A stretch of DNA of 64,000 nucleotides from Rhodamnia argentea (Eukaryota > Streptophyta > Magnoliopsida > Myrtales > Myrtaceae), in assembly GCF_020921035.1 (NCBI RefSeq), contig NC_063158.1, positions 6,368,001-6,432,000 on the forward strand, in the 5' to 3' direction. The notes under the pieces are model-generated. The model searched no databases. It saw only the letters and a program-made list of their open reading frames with translations, and was not told where the DNA came from. Numbering within the stretch: the stretch's first letter is position 1; every line of letters starts with the position of its first letter. A program made the position numbers and the translations under genes. Below, in pieces: positions 11,990 to 23,575 of the stretch.

Positions 11990-13951
11990 ATATTTCCTTT
12001 TCCAAGAATAATCAAACAAATGAAAGATTTAACTAAGTGAGCTGGTAACTGAACACGGACCATTCTCCAAAACTTAAGCACATGATTAAGGGGAAAAGGA
12101 AGGTAATGACAAACGTTGAGATTTCCATGCGCAAAATACACACAGTTTGGATGGTGCTTTGCGCAGCAAATGGAAGATCCAAGCACTTGTAAAGTCCTAA
12201 AAGCCGAAGTAGGCAAATTTATTAGAATTTTTCAGTCATTCACAAATCCCAACAAGAGAAAGAGCAAAGACCTAATGAGGAGACTAAGGCTTACTAGCAC
12301 CCCAATTCGCCAGTCCCCTCTTCGAAAGATGCTTTCCTCAAATCAAGAAAAGCTTTCTAGCTTCAGTTGCTCTCACAACAGTTTCAACAGTCCCTAGCTT
12401 TGCACATCTTACCTGCACAAAATTGATAAGAAAAAAGACATTATCAGACATCTGAGAGCTAAGAATCTAAATTCAAAAGCAGAGGAGCGCAAATAACACC
12501 ACCGATGACAGCAACTTTAGATTATTCAATTCCCCCAAAGAGAGATCACATGAAAGCAATGCAAAGATGTCAAACATAAGTCCTCCCTGGGCATTCAGTC
12601 GTTTGAGGAGTGCACATATGGCAAGTTTGAAGCTAAGATAGTATCCTGCAATTCCAAAACCATCACAAAATACCAGCAAACCAATGACAAACCCAAGTCT
12701 TCTTATCTTAGGTTAACTGAAAGCATGGTACAGACAGCTGTGGAATAGAAGTCAGAAGTTCGAAGCAACTTAAGGCAAAGCTCACACAACCAGTATTCCA
12801 CCACTACATTGGTTAGACATTGGTTAGACATATATGGATTAACGAGTCCAAATGACTATAAAAAGCAATACAACGACATCAGAAAAATTAATAGGGTGAT
12901 CTGGATGTCCCAATTAGGGCCAAAAGATACAGGGAGAATCCACAGACTTGGAATAAGATAAGACACACAACCATATTTACCTTTTGTATAGCCCTAGATG
13001 CGATTTATGGAATGACAGACATTGGTATATATATGAAATTGCACTATGATTGAAAATCATGCAGGAAAATTAACTGAATATCTGTCTTAAAAACTTCACG
13101 CGTTTCAAAGAACTAAGCGCCGTGAGACTTTAAACAACCTATCAGTATCAGGTACTCAAATTTGGACAAGGAAATTTATGTATTTGGTTGATCGAGCACT
13201 CTTATAGGGATTGAACTGCACCAGTCTCATAGTTTGTTGGAGATACTAGAACGTCTTTTGTGCATATTTTGTATATAGGTGGCTTCTATCTGAAGCCGTT
13301 TTGCATAGGGCCAGTACCCCTGATACCTTGTTAATGAAACCTTATTTATCATTCAAAAGGTAAAAGATTTTACTTAAGCTCCAGAGCAAAAAGACCCATG
13401 AATGATTTCTTCCTGATTAATACAGACTGACATCATAGTAGGAAAACAAAGGCCATAAACTACGAATTGCGACCATGACGTCAAAGAAGACATCTTTGCT
13501 ACGTGATGGGATCACAGAAGACTAAAACCTTCCCTTGCCTAAATAAGAAGAGAAAAGGATGATTGAAATCTTCCTGTTGCTCTTGAGCATGTATTCGGAA
13601 GTCAAAGCATATTGTATCAAGATTGGACGAACAATCGCATACCCAAAGAAGCAAATGACCACTGCGCAAACTCTAAAATGTACAGAACGATCTGCATTCT
13701 GCCAATCTCTACACCTAAATTAAAGAGTCTAATCAATTTCAACATCCCCGAACCATCTGTGGCTTATCCTTCAGGCATTACATGAATGCTCAACAAGGCA
13801 TCAACTACAATCTACGACAAATATCTTCCTTTCTGACCTCAAAAACAGCACATGGAGCACAAACACTGAAACTTCTTCATAACTTCATACACAGACCAAT
13901 TCACCTAAAAAGACAAAAGCTCTAACCTTTGATCACGACCTTCATCCATTA
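11990..13951. other. Downstream region of the minus-strand ribosomal-protein-like gene
   Basis: Probably holds the 3' untranslated region of the gene ending at 13952. A possible minus-strand exon lies near 12338-12412. It follows 'ttttgtgcag' and reads 'VRCAKLGTVETVVRATEARK' before stopping. Because the gene upstream already ends in a stop, this would be a 3'-untranslated exon or part of another transcript. I cannot tell which. Confidence 0.3.
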
Positions 13952-14722
13952 TCATCTAAGCTTCTCCTTGGCCGAGCTCTTCCTCGCAGCCTCCTTGACC
14001 TTCTCAATGTACCCTTCAATTGGTGGCGTGAGTGTCGCCATGAAGCGGTTTGCAGGGAAAGGCGTCAAATCCGGCACCAGTGCCGCCTCTCTCAGCTTCT
14101 CCGGCAAGGCTTCTATCGCCTCCTTCTTCATACGCAACAAATTACTCTCCGCAGCCTGCCTCGCCCTATGCCTCCTCATCAAAAGCCTAGAATACTCCTT
14201 CGCAAGCCGCCTTCCATCCTCTACCGTGAGCTCATACTTCGGAATCTTATCCGCATCGACCAGTCCCAGCGTGATCAAATCCAAACCTGGGGTCCCAATT
14301 ATCTCCGGCTTATCAGAGACGGCCAAGTTCGACTTCCCCTTCTTCAATATGTCGATCTCTCGCTGCCGGTCCTTGCCGATCAACCCCATTTTCTCGCGCT
14401 CGGCCTCGCGGGCCCGCTGTTTGTCGGTCAAGTAGCGGAGCGGGGTCGGCGCTTTGAGGCACGCCTCGACTAGGGCTTCGGCCTCGGAGGGGCCGCGCTT
14501 GCCGCCGCCGCCGCCCTTGGAGGCAGAGTCCGACGGCCCGGGGGATTTCTTGGTGGTGAGCCTGGAGCGCTTGAGGGGTTGGCCTGCTTTGAGCTTGGAC
14601 TTTCCCTTGGCGGTTCTGCTGACGGAGCAGCGTTGGAGGAATTGGTGGGCCAGCGAATCGAGTGACGAGGAAGACGATGATGACGACGAGGTTAGAGGTT
14701 TCGGTCTCGCTAGTCGTAGCAT
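13952..14722 (-). CDS. Probable mitochondrial large ribosomal subunit protein mL40-like
   Basis: A single uninterrupted frame of 256 codons. The N-terminus (MLRLARPKPL, then a long Ser run) is rich in Arg, Ser and Thr and poor in acidic residues, as in a mitochondrial targeting peptide. The middle is highly basic and helical ('DKQRAREAEREKMGLIGK', 'KEYSRLLMRRHRARQAAE'), as expected for an RNA-binding ribosomal protein. The C-terminus has 'LTPFPANRFMATLTPPIEGY'. It resembles a conserved plant protein once listed in Arabidopsis as 'copper ion binding' and later found in the plant mitochondrial ribosome as mL40. I recall this rather than verify it. An in-frame ATG 16 codons upstream (14770) exists, but the shorter start gives the better targeting peptide. 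The Gly run 'GGGGGK' (about residue 75) and the Ser run are coded by repetitive DNA and may vary in length. Confidence 0.7.
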   Translation of the reverse strand: MLRLARPKPLTSSSSSSSSSLDSLAHQFLQRCSVSRTAKGKSKLKAGQPLKRSRLTTKKSPGPSDSASKGGGGGKRGPSEAEALVEACLKAPTPLRYLTDKQRAREAEREKMGLIGKDRQREIDILKKGKSNLAVSDKPEIIGTPGLDLITLGLVDADKIPKYELTVEDGRRLAKEYSRLLMRRHRARQAAESNLLRMKKEAIEALPEKLREAALVPDLTPFPANRFMATLTPPIEGYIEKVKEAARKSSAKEKLR

Positions 14723-14770
14723 TTTCCCGAGAAAAATAAGAGAGGCTACTTGGGAAGTTGGAGAGAACAC

Positions 14771-15407
14771 AGGAAGTGTTGTCGATTACACTGCACTAAA
14801 AGCTTCGAGTTTGGCGGCTATGGCGTATGTGAGTGTGCGTAAAAATCCTAACTTGCTTGCTGGGTCGATTCGAAGGGGGAAGAAGAAAGAGCAGGAGCGA
14901 AGCCTTCCACTTTGGGCCTATTTCAAAACCCATTTCAAGACATTTCCATAGTTTTTAGCTAAGGCCAAAGCCCAGTTTTTCGAGCTTAAAAATCTTCTTT
15001 GAAAAGGATAATGCTTTTCTATGTACCTGAGTCTCGACCTCTCCAGCATTATTTAAATATATGACTGACATCTTTCTTTCGAGAAAAAATAATTATGATG
15101 GGGCAGAATCCCACTGTTCTCTTGAATGTGAAATATTTGTCCAACACCCAATTGTTGTTTGTCACAACGGAAGAACTTTTCAATTTAGTCTGCATTGATC
15201 GGGGCGAACCTCTTTGGTCCAATCGTCTTAGAGACCGCTATTGCATGCATTGCATCAATCTTGCCTTGTTAATCAGAATTTAACCAGGGTCTTTGGCACA
15301 TCTCAGTCCTCATCTGTCTTTGGTATCATTTGGGGGAAAAGAATTTTTGTGGCTTGAAGCACTGCTCCCAAATATGAATCTAAAGTGTGGCATTATTAAT
15401 AGATACT
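14771..15407. other. Spacer between two minus-strand genes
   Basis: Contains the promoter and 5' leader of the mL40-like gene at its left end. Nothing else coding is recognised. Confidence 0.4.
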
Positions 15408-15613
15408 GATGTAGCAGCATTCTATAGAGTAATAGTAAATCACATTAAGCACGTGGGAACTTTGCATCAGACTCTGAATCTCATGAAATCAAGAAACAGA
15501 TAGTGCTATTGTTGATGCAGAAGATGTAGCAGCATTCTATAGAGTAATAGTAAATCACATAAGCACATGTGAACTTTGCATCGACTCTGAACCTCATGAA
15601 ATCAAGAAACAGG
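15408..15613. repeat. Tandem duplication, 125-bp period
   Basis: The segment starting 'gatgtagcagcattctatag' occurs at 15408 and again at 15533, both ending 'catgaaatcaagaaacag'. The copies differ at only a few positions. It lies just beyond the 3' end of the CURT1A-like coding region and may fall in its 3' untranslated region. Confidence 0.85.
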
Positions 15614-15740
15614 TGAGGTTCAGAGGGGCTAAGGAAATACAAGAGTCACAGAAATTCACATAGGAGCTACGTCGAAATATAAATGCAACTGCCTCTACCA
15701 TAGGAGTACAAAGATCGGACATGTGACTGATCTCGTGGAC

Positions 15741-17470
15741 CTATTCGGTTCCAGCAATCTTCTTCTTCAGACCTTCGATATCTTCGGCAAGTTCCTTCCT
15801 GCTTGACTGAGGAAACAGATCATGTGATGTGTTAGGTACGCGCGGTTTACTGGCCAATCATATATTAAAAAAGATTAATGCCTAGGATAGATGCAATATC
15901 AAGAGCATAGTGCATATACTAGATTCGTGCAGAAGTGAAAGTCAGTTAGTAGAGACTGAAGTTAGAGTTCCTCATTTGATAATCCTCAAACAAATTGGAA
16001 ACTTCAGGGTCATGCTGCGAACACAGATAAGACTACACAAATATGAACGGTTAGTTACTTTACCTTGAAGAGAAGGTATCTGTAGACGAACCATCCGGTG
16101 TATCCAAGCCCCACCAACTCCATGATCTTTGGAAGCTGGTAACAAAAACATCTTCTCAGAAGATTAATGGTACTGAACGAACAAAAGCATCTGTATTCTT
16201 ATCTAGCAAAACAACATACCAAAGGAACAGAGTTGATAGCTCCGACCACGACGGACGATAACCAGACAGCCACAATAGCCCCACCTCCATAGAGAATAAC
16301 TGTGGACTTATTTTCCAGGGCGTCCCACTGAAAGAGAGACACGAGAGGATTAATCGACGTAGCTCTGCACAAAACAAGAGAAGGAATACCTGGCTTGCTC
16401 CAGTAGCTATCGTGGCTTAGTGAAGTCTCTCACCTTCTCCTTGAGGTCTGTGAATAGTTCCCCGGCATCAACTGAAGCGGGGGAATCGTCCGAAGAGGCT
16501 CTAATCTGGACCAATGATAATCTCTGCGGCTCTGGTCGAAAGAGCAAAAGAAAATAAGACGATATTGTCATCATCCACCTAAAACAAAAATAGATAATGA
16601 CGACAAGGTTCACAAATCAAGTCAGCTATCAGCCTATTCGTCAACTAGTTGCCTCCCTATTTAACAACCTTACATGTAAAATTGTGTGCTTATTATATCG
16701 TCTGCATAAACAGGTCTACAAGAAGGAAAGGAACTCTGAAAATTACCCTGAGTCATCGCCATTAGGTGGACTCCTTTTCTTATGATGGCCGTCAAGTTAA
16801 CTTGAATTCAGTACTTTCGATCGGAACTTGTGAACAAATAGGCATTGTGTGGATTTGCAAATTGAAATGAGGAAAATGTGCATCAAACCCAATTGCTCTC
16901 TCACTCTCTCGCTGCCGCCCCTCCTCTCTTTAAACGCATTTCAGTCTTCTTGATACGAATTGCCACATTGCACTTTCGTCAGTTACAACCAGCTTTGACA
17001 TTCTTGCAAACATACCCTTGTTCACTCATGAATCTGTCTACAGAACTAGCAACAAGATATTACCTCCATTCCCCCAATCATTGCCTATTGTGTCAACCTA
17101 CAGAAGCTGGGTGCTTCATTCAATGATTGCTAAAGAATTACCAGGATTCACGACACAGTTCTGAAAGTTTCTACTTCTTTTTTTCTTGAAAGCTATGGTC
17201 CGGCATTCAACTTCGATATTAAAGTACAAGATGGAGTCATTCACTCACACTGCGCGAATTTCCGCATCCGCACACTCACCTTCCTTAACCGACACTTCGA
17301 ATTCGCCCAACGGAAATAAATGTACCTGAGTAGAGCTTGGCGGGGTGGGAAGAGAAGCGCGACGGGAGGTAAGGCAAGGAGGAGACCCGGGCGGCGGCGA
17401 CGGACGTCCTGGTCGCTCGCGGAGGCAACAGCGCGGCGGTGGCCGCCATGGAAGTGGATGCTGCTGCCAT
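15741..17470 (-). CDS. CURT1A: Curvature thylakoid 1A-like protein
   Basis: Five exons with GT-AG borders, read on the minus strand: 17470-17326, 16531-16434, 16327-16220, 16135-16064 and 15806-15741, giving 162 residues (Arabidopsis CURT1A has 164). CURT1 proteins sit at grana margins and bend thylakoid membranes by oligomerising. The first 60 residues form a chloroplast transit peptide rich in Ala, Ser and Arg. The mature part starts near 'ASSDDSPASVDAGELFTDLK' and continues 'WDALENKSTV', then a first membrane helix with 'GGGAIVAVWLSS' and a second around 'LVGLGYTGWFVYRYLLF', ending 'KELAEDIEGLKKKIAGTE'. These blocks match CURT1A more closely than CURT1B, C or D. Exon 1 has an alternative ATG seven codons downstream. 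No missing key residue. Confidence 0.93.
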
Positions 17471-17864
17471 TCGGTAAGCTGCTAGAGCAAACTGTGGCCT
17501 CTCAGCAATGGTGTGGTGCGCCTCTCTTTATCTCCACTCTCTCTCTCTCTCTTGCTGTTCTTGCTTTTGTGTATCCTTCGTTGAACTCTGCGTGTTATCC
17601 ACTGGGATTTTTCGACACCACGCCTCAGTTCGGACACGGATCTCCTTGGTCGACACGTGGATCGACAGAGCTCTCTGATTGGTCGGTTTCCTATCTACAA
17701 AATCCACGTTCGCTTTTCCGCCTCTCTCGCTCTAGAGCGGAGGAAGAAGACACCAATTTGTTTGGTCACTCTCTCTTCACTCACTCATTTGCTTGCTTTA
17801 TTAACACAAATGGTGTTTAAACTTTGATTACACTTGTATTAACACTCTTCAATTTTTAATTTAA

Positions 17865-18384
17865 GATTAATACCACAGAAAACTCCAAACTAATACACTT
17901 GTAACAAATTTATCAAAAATCATTTTTTTAACTGCGAAAAACCCTAAACTAGTACATTTATGGCGATTTTACCACAAAATGGTATATCTGTAACAAATTT
18001 ACCCTCCGTTAGTTTTCTTAAATCTAACCGTAAAAGTGTTAAGTTGTATGACATGTGGCAATTGACGGATATACCAGTTTGAAATTTTTACCTTCTATTT
18101 GTCACATGTGTATTAGTTTGAAATTTTTTGTAATATTAACACAATTTAACGGAGGGTAAATTTGTCATAGGCATACCATTTTGGGATTTTCTGTGGTAAA
18201 AAAAATTAGTTTAGGGTAAATCTGTCACATGTGTACTAGTTTAGGATTTTTTGTGATCAAAAAAATAGTTTAGGGTAAATTTGTCACCAATGTACCAGTT
18301 TAGGATTTTTTTCTTGGTCAAAAAAATAATTTGGGGTAAATTTGTCATAAGTGTACCGGCTTGGGATTTTTCGTGATATTAATC
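17865..18384. mobile_element. Inverted-repeat element, family C, with internal tandem repeats
   Basis: The left end 'gattaataccacagaaaa' and the right end 'tttttcgtgatattaatc' are inverted copies. The right third is built of three near-60-bp repeats, starting near 18208, 18266 and 18328. Each repeat contains a 'gggtaaat.tgtca' core followed by 'aggattttt'. A related end ('ttaatatcacagaaaatcct') is seen at about 34.32 kb. Non-coding. Confidence 0.7.
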
Positions 18385-18850
18385 CTTTAATTTATTCAAT
18401 ATAATCCATGATTTTTTTTTGTAAATTTCAGTATGATTTTTTGAACTTTTAATTTATTCATTATGATTCCCGAAATTCAATGTTGTCCTTTCGTTTATTT
18501 GTTTTTTCCGATTAAACCACGAGCCTTCAAAATCCCACATGGACAATTCATTTGTAACTGTTTTTTTTTTTTTTTGTCCGCGATTCAAACTTTTCAAATT
18601 AAAAGCAATGTCAGCAAATTCCGTTAATTTGAATTAACGTAAAAATGACATTAATCATTTTCATACAATTTAAGGACTAAATTGAATATTTATTAATAGT
18701 CAACATACCGCATTGGGCATATTAGAGATCCAGGAACCGTATTGGACATTTACATATAGTTCAAGAATCATATTGCATAATTTACCATTTTAAAGATATT
18801 ATTGTACATTAAATCAAAGTTCATGAATCGTTCTTGTTATTTTTCCAATA
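18385..18850. repeat. Decayed relative of the 0.5-kb element
   Basis: Contains phrases shared with the 505-1172 element: 'ttaatttattca', 'aaggactaaattgaatattt' and 'ttcatgaatcgttcttgtt'. Clear ends are not visible, so I call it only a repeat relative. Confidence 0.45.
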
Positions 18851-18876
18851 ACAAAAAAAAAAAAGGTTACACAAAG

Positions 18877-19185
18877 TAGGGGTGAGCATCGATCCAGGGT
18901 TGACCTTGGATTGACCCTAGACTAGCCCAACCCAGCCAAACTTGGTCCGATTCCCGGGGGACTGGGTTGGTCCCCGATCCCGGGGTCGCCGAAACCCGTA
19001 TTGTACGTGTTAGTCCTTGGTCTTGAGGCTTTCGGGTACCCTATAGAGATATACATTTCCAAACCCTAGGTACATAGCTTAAAGTGCTCAGCCCCTCATT
19101 TCATCTTCTTTCGTCATTTTCATCTCGCTCTCTCACAGTTTCACTCTCCCCCTAATCTCAGATTCTTCTCGACCTCTCAGCGACT

Positions 19186-19217
<32 letters not shown>

Positions 19218-20121
19218 AGCAACGACTCTCTACTTCTCTCCCTGCTCGTTTGTTCTTTGCCGGTGCCGATCATCAGCAATGAAGACTCCTTGTCTCAGCA
19301 ATTTATATTGATCATCGTTCATGGTCAACATCAGCATCTCAAAGATAAGTACCTCCACACTCGGTTCTAAGAGAACCAGAGGTCGAGAATCTTAATCTAG
19401 TGGTCACATCCGTTGGTGCTCGTTCAGTTGTCCGAAGTCATATGGTGTTCCCTCCACACTTGGGTTTTTGATTAAGGGAACAAAATGCTGCGACTTAGGG
19501 GAACTGTTGCTGGGTGTGACTTCGGATTTTTTTGTTAATTGCCAACAATATGGTTGGTATGTTATGAAAGAAATGGACAATTGCATGTATGGGAGTTAAA
19601 AAAAAAAAATGTATGGGAGTTTGTTATAACGTTTTTTTTTTATCTATATTTGGCAATTACTAATTATATGCTAGTACTGAAATGTTTATTTGAACTTGAT
19701 GAATCTCGATAACATGTCAACCGAAATGAAGGGACATAAAGAGATGAGTCCGATAATGGAATCGCCAGGCTATGGATGTGAAGAATTACAAACCACTCAC
19801 ATGTCTCAGTGAACTTGATTGTATATAAAGAGTTTGCTTTGTACTGGTGTTCACAGTTTAATTGCTCAATATCGCATTGTATACGTAATCTCAAAGAGTA
19901 CTTTGTCTTTCAAAGGATACAAAAAATGAAACAAAAATAGAACCAGATGGTCCCGAGATGACCCTGAATTGGATCGGACCCACAAGGTTAGTCCAGTCCA
20001 GTCCTCGGTCCCAAGCTCAATAGGGTTGGTCCCCGGTCCCAAAAATTGGGGACTAACATTGTGCGGGTTGATCCTTGAGTTAGGTGCTAAATCGGCCCAA
20101 TCCAAATCATGTTCACTCCTA
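18877..20121. mobile_element. Non-autonomous hAT-like transposon with 8-bp target duplication
   Basis: The left end reads 'taggggtgagcatc' and the right end, inverted, reads 'taggagtgaacatg'. This 'AGGGGTG' start is typical of plant hAT ends. The flanks are 'acacaaag' (18869-18876) and 'acacagag' (20122-20129), an 8-base duplication with one difference, which is the length expected of hAT. Subterminal regions on both sides are rich in 'cccaacc' and 'ggtcccc' motifs in inverted order, extending the pairing over about 150 bases. The 1.24-kb interior has a (TC)n run at 19191-19217 and no transposase frame, so the element depends on one elsewhere. Confidence 0.82.
19191..19217. repeat. (TC)n microsatellite
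   Basis: About thirteen TC units in a row, inside the hAT-like element. Confidence 0.95.
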
Positions 20122-20129
20122 ACACAGAG

Positions 20130-22675
20130 GGCCTAGCTATAATTACTTGAATCGGCTAAGGCCCAATAATTCATCCCGAGCCCAGCTCATAATCCGTACA
20201 TCCACATCAGCTTAAACTTGCAATTCAACTTTACCATTGATAAGACAATCACATCTACATCATCTTGAAATTACACGCATGTGGAATTATGAGTTTTCAT
20301 AGGCCCGTGAGTTCCCCGAGAAACTAATTTATGTACAAGTCAGATTACTAATAATGTGCAGCAAATCAATCACAAAGCCTCGCGATAGAGACTCAACTGA
20401 TATGAAAAACGGACAGAGCATTCCAATTTTGCCGTAGCTCATGTTTAATTGGGTCATATGATATTACGAATTAGTTCTATATTTAAAGGGCCTACCATGA
20501 ATCATATCTGAAACCTACGGAAATGATCAGGCCTACTAGATTAAAGTAAAAAGACCTTAGTGAGTGCAGTTGTTCAACTGTTTCATCTGGGCACAGCCAG
20601 ATGAAAGAATAATGGGGGTTATGTTTGTATAATGCGGTCATTAGCCCTAATGAGATTATTCGTGTGATGCAACAACCACATGTTTTCTTAATGCCCCCAT
20701 TTGTCAAAGACAGGACATTGGCATACCTACTCAAATGCGGACATCCTGAGTCTCCGCCTTGTTTTGGCCATTGGACACGGCTTTTTAGCAGTCTTGCATG
20801 AGCCTAAACCCTAATCTACTCCCTTTCCTCACATTTAGCCTCTTTTGCATTAGCATTTTCCTTCTCCATCCACGCCCGAGTTCAACTTGAAAATGAAAAT
20901 CCTCTTTCGTTTGTGGACAGTTAAGTAAGATCAAGCTCATGACATTATTATCTTAGGTCGGAACAAATTTAATAGGATCCCCTTTTTAACGTCTTTATGT
21001 TCTGCATGTCTGGTAGACTTGTTCTGCATGTGAGTCTGGTCGAGTCGAATCATAAATGGTCCGATATAAATATACCCATTTATTGCAATAAAAGTTTGGT
21101 GACTCAAACCCGTCTTGATCTGTATTCCTACAATACTTTCTTATTTAATTCAATATAGGAAAAAATTATATCTAAATTGAGATGAGAGTACGAAGTGAGT
21201 GAGCGCGAGATCGATTGAGTACAAGAGAGAATGAAAAGAGAGTCATAGAGGTGGGTTGGGTTTAAGTAAGTTGTAAATTCATTTATGACCCATTTAAAGC
21301 CCATTTAACCGTCATATCATATTTAAACGCATTTATTGATTATAACTAACACATATAACTATTAAGTGCATCATATATGGATTAAAAAATAGGTCTATAA
21401 CCCACTTTGACAGGTCCCCACCCGGTAACACGGGGAAAGTGGAAAGGGGAATGGATTTCTCTCGCTTTCGGTATAGCGAGCCTCGGCGAGAAGGCCACAC
21501 AACATGCTATTAGCTTAGTGATAGATCACGGCCCTACTAATTAAGTCATTCCATCTGGTGCGCGAGAGCTATTGCTCGGCTTTTAGGTGTCATGAATAGC
21601 ACTGAAGTAGAGAGTTATCCACATCGAACAAAAAGAGATGATAATAACCTCCTCGATTACCTACAATCAAATGTACATTACAGCCTTTTCTCAATTAGGA
21701 TGTACGCAGTAGTTTTCATGAAACCATAACGCGAAGAAATCTACGATGCTTGAATCGTTCATCGAGAGCGTCGGTGGATCGCGGAAAGCGTCTCGATCTG
21801 ATACGCTGGACCCGTCCTGCATATCGATAATCTAATCAAGCCTAAATTCGAGTGTATCTTCTTACTAACAGGATATGCTTGTGCGTTCGCGGATATTCGC
21901 TACCCGCTGACACTGCGTTAGGCTAAATTAAGCCATGGCTGTTTTTGGGAGGGAGCAGGCTGGTTTCTGTCCTTTCTCGTGGGGCTACCCGCGCCTCGTT
22001 GGAACCGTCCTGTCACAACCAACGCATTCTTGTTCTCTGACCGACACGCCCTCGCGAAGAACTATGATTCCGACGTGAAAAAACATTCACATTCCGATAA
22101 TCCTTAGCGAAATAAATAAGGAAAGGACATCCAGCAAGGTCGAGAAACTTCCATTTGACTCTCTGTCTCATTAAGTTTTTTCCCCTCGTGGGGCCAGTGC
22201 AGCGTGGCTCGGGTAATTGCATGATGAATAGAATTATAATCAGATCCATCTCACTGACCCCATAAAGCCATTCTCTCCCTAACGATACAGCTCAAACCTC
22301 CTGTTCTTTAGGACATTCCAAGGACATGGCGAGGAATGTGGGGCGAGTTTGAAGAGTAACGAAGCTTTTTTGCCTCTTTCCCCATGTCGCAAGCATGCGT
22401 CTGGTTTTGATGTAGCTCTCTGTTGGGTTTGAGATTGAGAGACTTTGGGTTGGAAGAAGGAAGATCCGTCCTTGAAGAAGGAATTTGAACCTGACTTCAA
22501 GGTTGATGGCATTGTTCTTTTATGAGAACAGAAAGAAAGCTTCAGGTAAAAACCATTTCCCCTCGAAAGTCGATCTTTTTTAATGTGAATTGAATTGGTA
22601 TAGACGAGCAGTCATTCATTCATGATCAAGAACCTTTCTGTTTTCGCTTTTGTTCCGGTCCCTTTGAAATGAAAG
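20130..22675. other. Intergenic, nothing recognised until the DUF1191 promoter
   Basis: No coding frame that I recognise and no clear element ends. The last few hundred bases should contain the promoter and 5' leader of the DUF1191 gene. Confidence 0.4.
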
Positions 22676-23575
22676 ATGCGAAGAGGCTTTGGTTTTGTCA
22701 TCTGGGTGGCTTTCTCTTTGTGGTCATTCTCATCCACGCTCGTGCAAGCTTCAATACGCTATGACCCTGAGCTCTTAGATGCAGTCATCCACGAATATGC
22801 CAACAAAACGCTGCAGCAACCGAGAACAGGCGTTGTTTACAACATCTCCCTCCCTGCCAACTTCTCTGGGATTGAAGTCTCGATTGTCAGGCTCAGGAGC
22901 TCGAGCTTTTGGGTCAGAGGATCGAACCTGACGTCTTTCAACATCCCACCAAGGATCATTCCCTTGCCTTATGCGGAGAGGCTTGCCATAGTGTGTGAGA
23001 ACCTCCAGAATTGGTCTTCTAGTTACTATGAAGTCCCAGGGTATAGGCTGGTCAGTCCTGTTGTGGGGTTCATGATGTTTGATGCTTCCAATTCAAGTGG
23101 AGTTGGCAACCAGATGCTCAATTTGAGCATTAAGGGCAACCCCATTTTGGTGAGTCTCTCTCCAGCTGAGCCAGAGCTGCGGACATCAAATCAGTCCGTG
23201 CGATGTGCTGAGTTCAGGCCTAATGGGTCGGTCGGTTTCAGCAACGTGACTTCACCAAATGGATGTGTCGCACGACGTCAAGGTCATTTTGCCCTTGTAG
23301 TTCCAGCTCCAGCCCCGCAACAGAAGAAGAAAGAAGTAAGGTTTTGGAAATGGTGGGTTGTAGGATTCGTAGGCGGGTTCCTCGTGTTAGTTTCTGTGAG
23401 TTTGATTGTGTGGGGGACGTACAAGTTAGTGGTAAGGCAGAGGATCAAGGAAATGGAGAAAGAATCTGAGAAGGGCGTCTCTTTCGATACGGTCTGGATA
23501 CGGACAAGTAAAATGCCTTCTGCGTCGATGCTCAGAACCCAGCCGATTCTCGAGGCTAACGAACATGTTCCATGA
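22676..23575 (+). CDS. DUF1191 single-pass membrane protein
   Basis: One open frame of 299 codons. It starts with a signal peptide ('FGFVIWVAFSLWSFSSTLV', cut probably after 'VQA'). A 190-residue extracellular part follows, with many possible N-glycosylation sites such as NKT, NIS, NFS, NLT and NWS. A basic-flanked membrane helix lies at about residues 227-250 ('VVGFVGGFLVLVSVSLIVWG'), and a cytosolic tail of about 50 residues ends the protein. The order and the motifs 'YDPELLDAVIHEYANKTL' and 'RTGVVYNISLPANFSGIEVS' identify the plant DUF1191 family. The molecular role of this family is not known to me; the layout suggests a plasma-membrane surface protein. Length fits the family (about 300). 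The start is the only ATG that yields a signal peptide. In Arabidopsis a DUF1191 gene lies between CURT1A and a GDSL gene, as here. Confidence 0.88.
   Translation: MRRGFGFVIWVAFSLWSFSSTLVQASIRYDPELLDAVIHEYANKTLQQPRTGVVYNISLPANFSGIEVSIVRLRSSSFWVRGSNLTSFNIPPRIIPLPYAERLAIVCENLQNWSSSYYEVPGYRLVSPVVGFMMFDASNSSGVGNQMLNLSIKGNPILVSLSPAEPELRTSNQSVRCAEFRPNGSVGFSNVTSPNGCVARRQGHFALVVPAPAPQQKKKEVRFWKWWVVGFVGGFLVLVSVSLIVWGTYKLVVRQRIKEMEKESEKGVSFDTVWIRTSKMPSASMLRTQPILEANEHVP

Noticed and set aside
14454-14951. 165-codon plus-strand frame
   Set aside because: It is the reverse shadow of the mL40-like gene, whose minus-strand frame has far better protein character.
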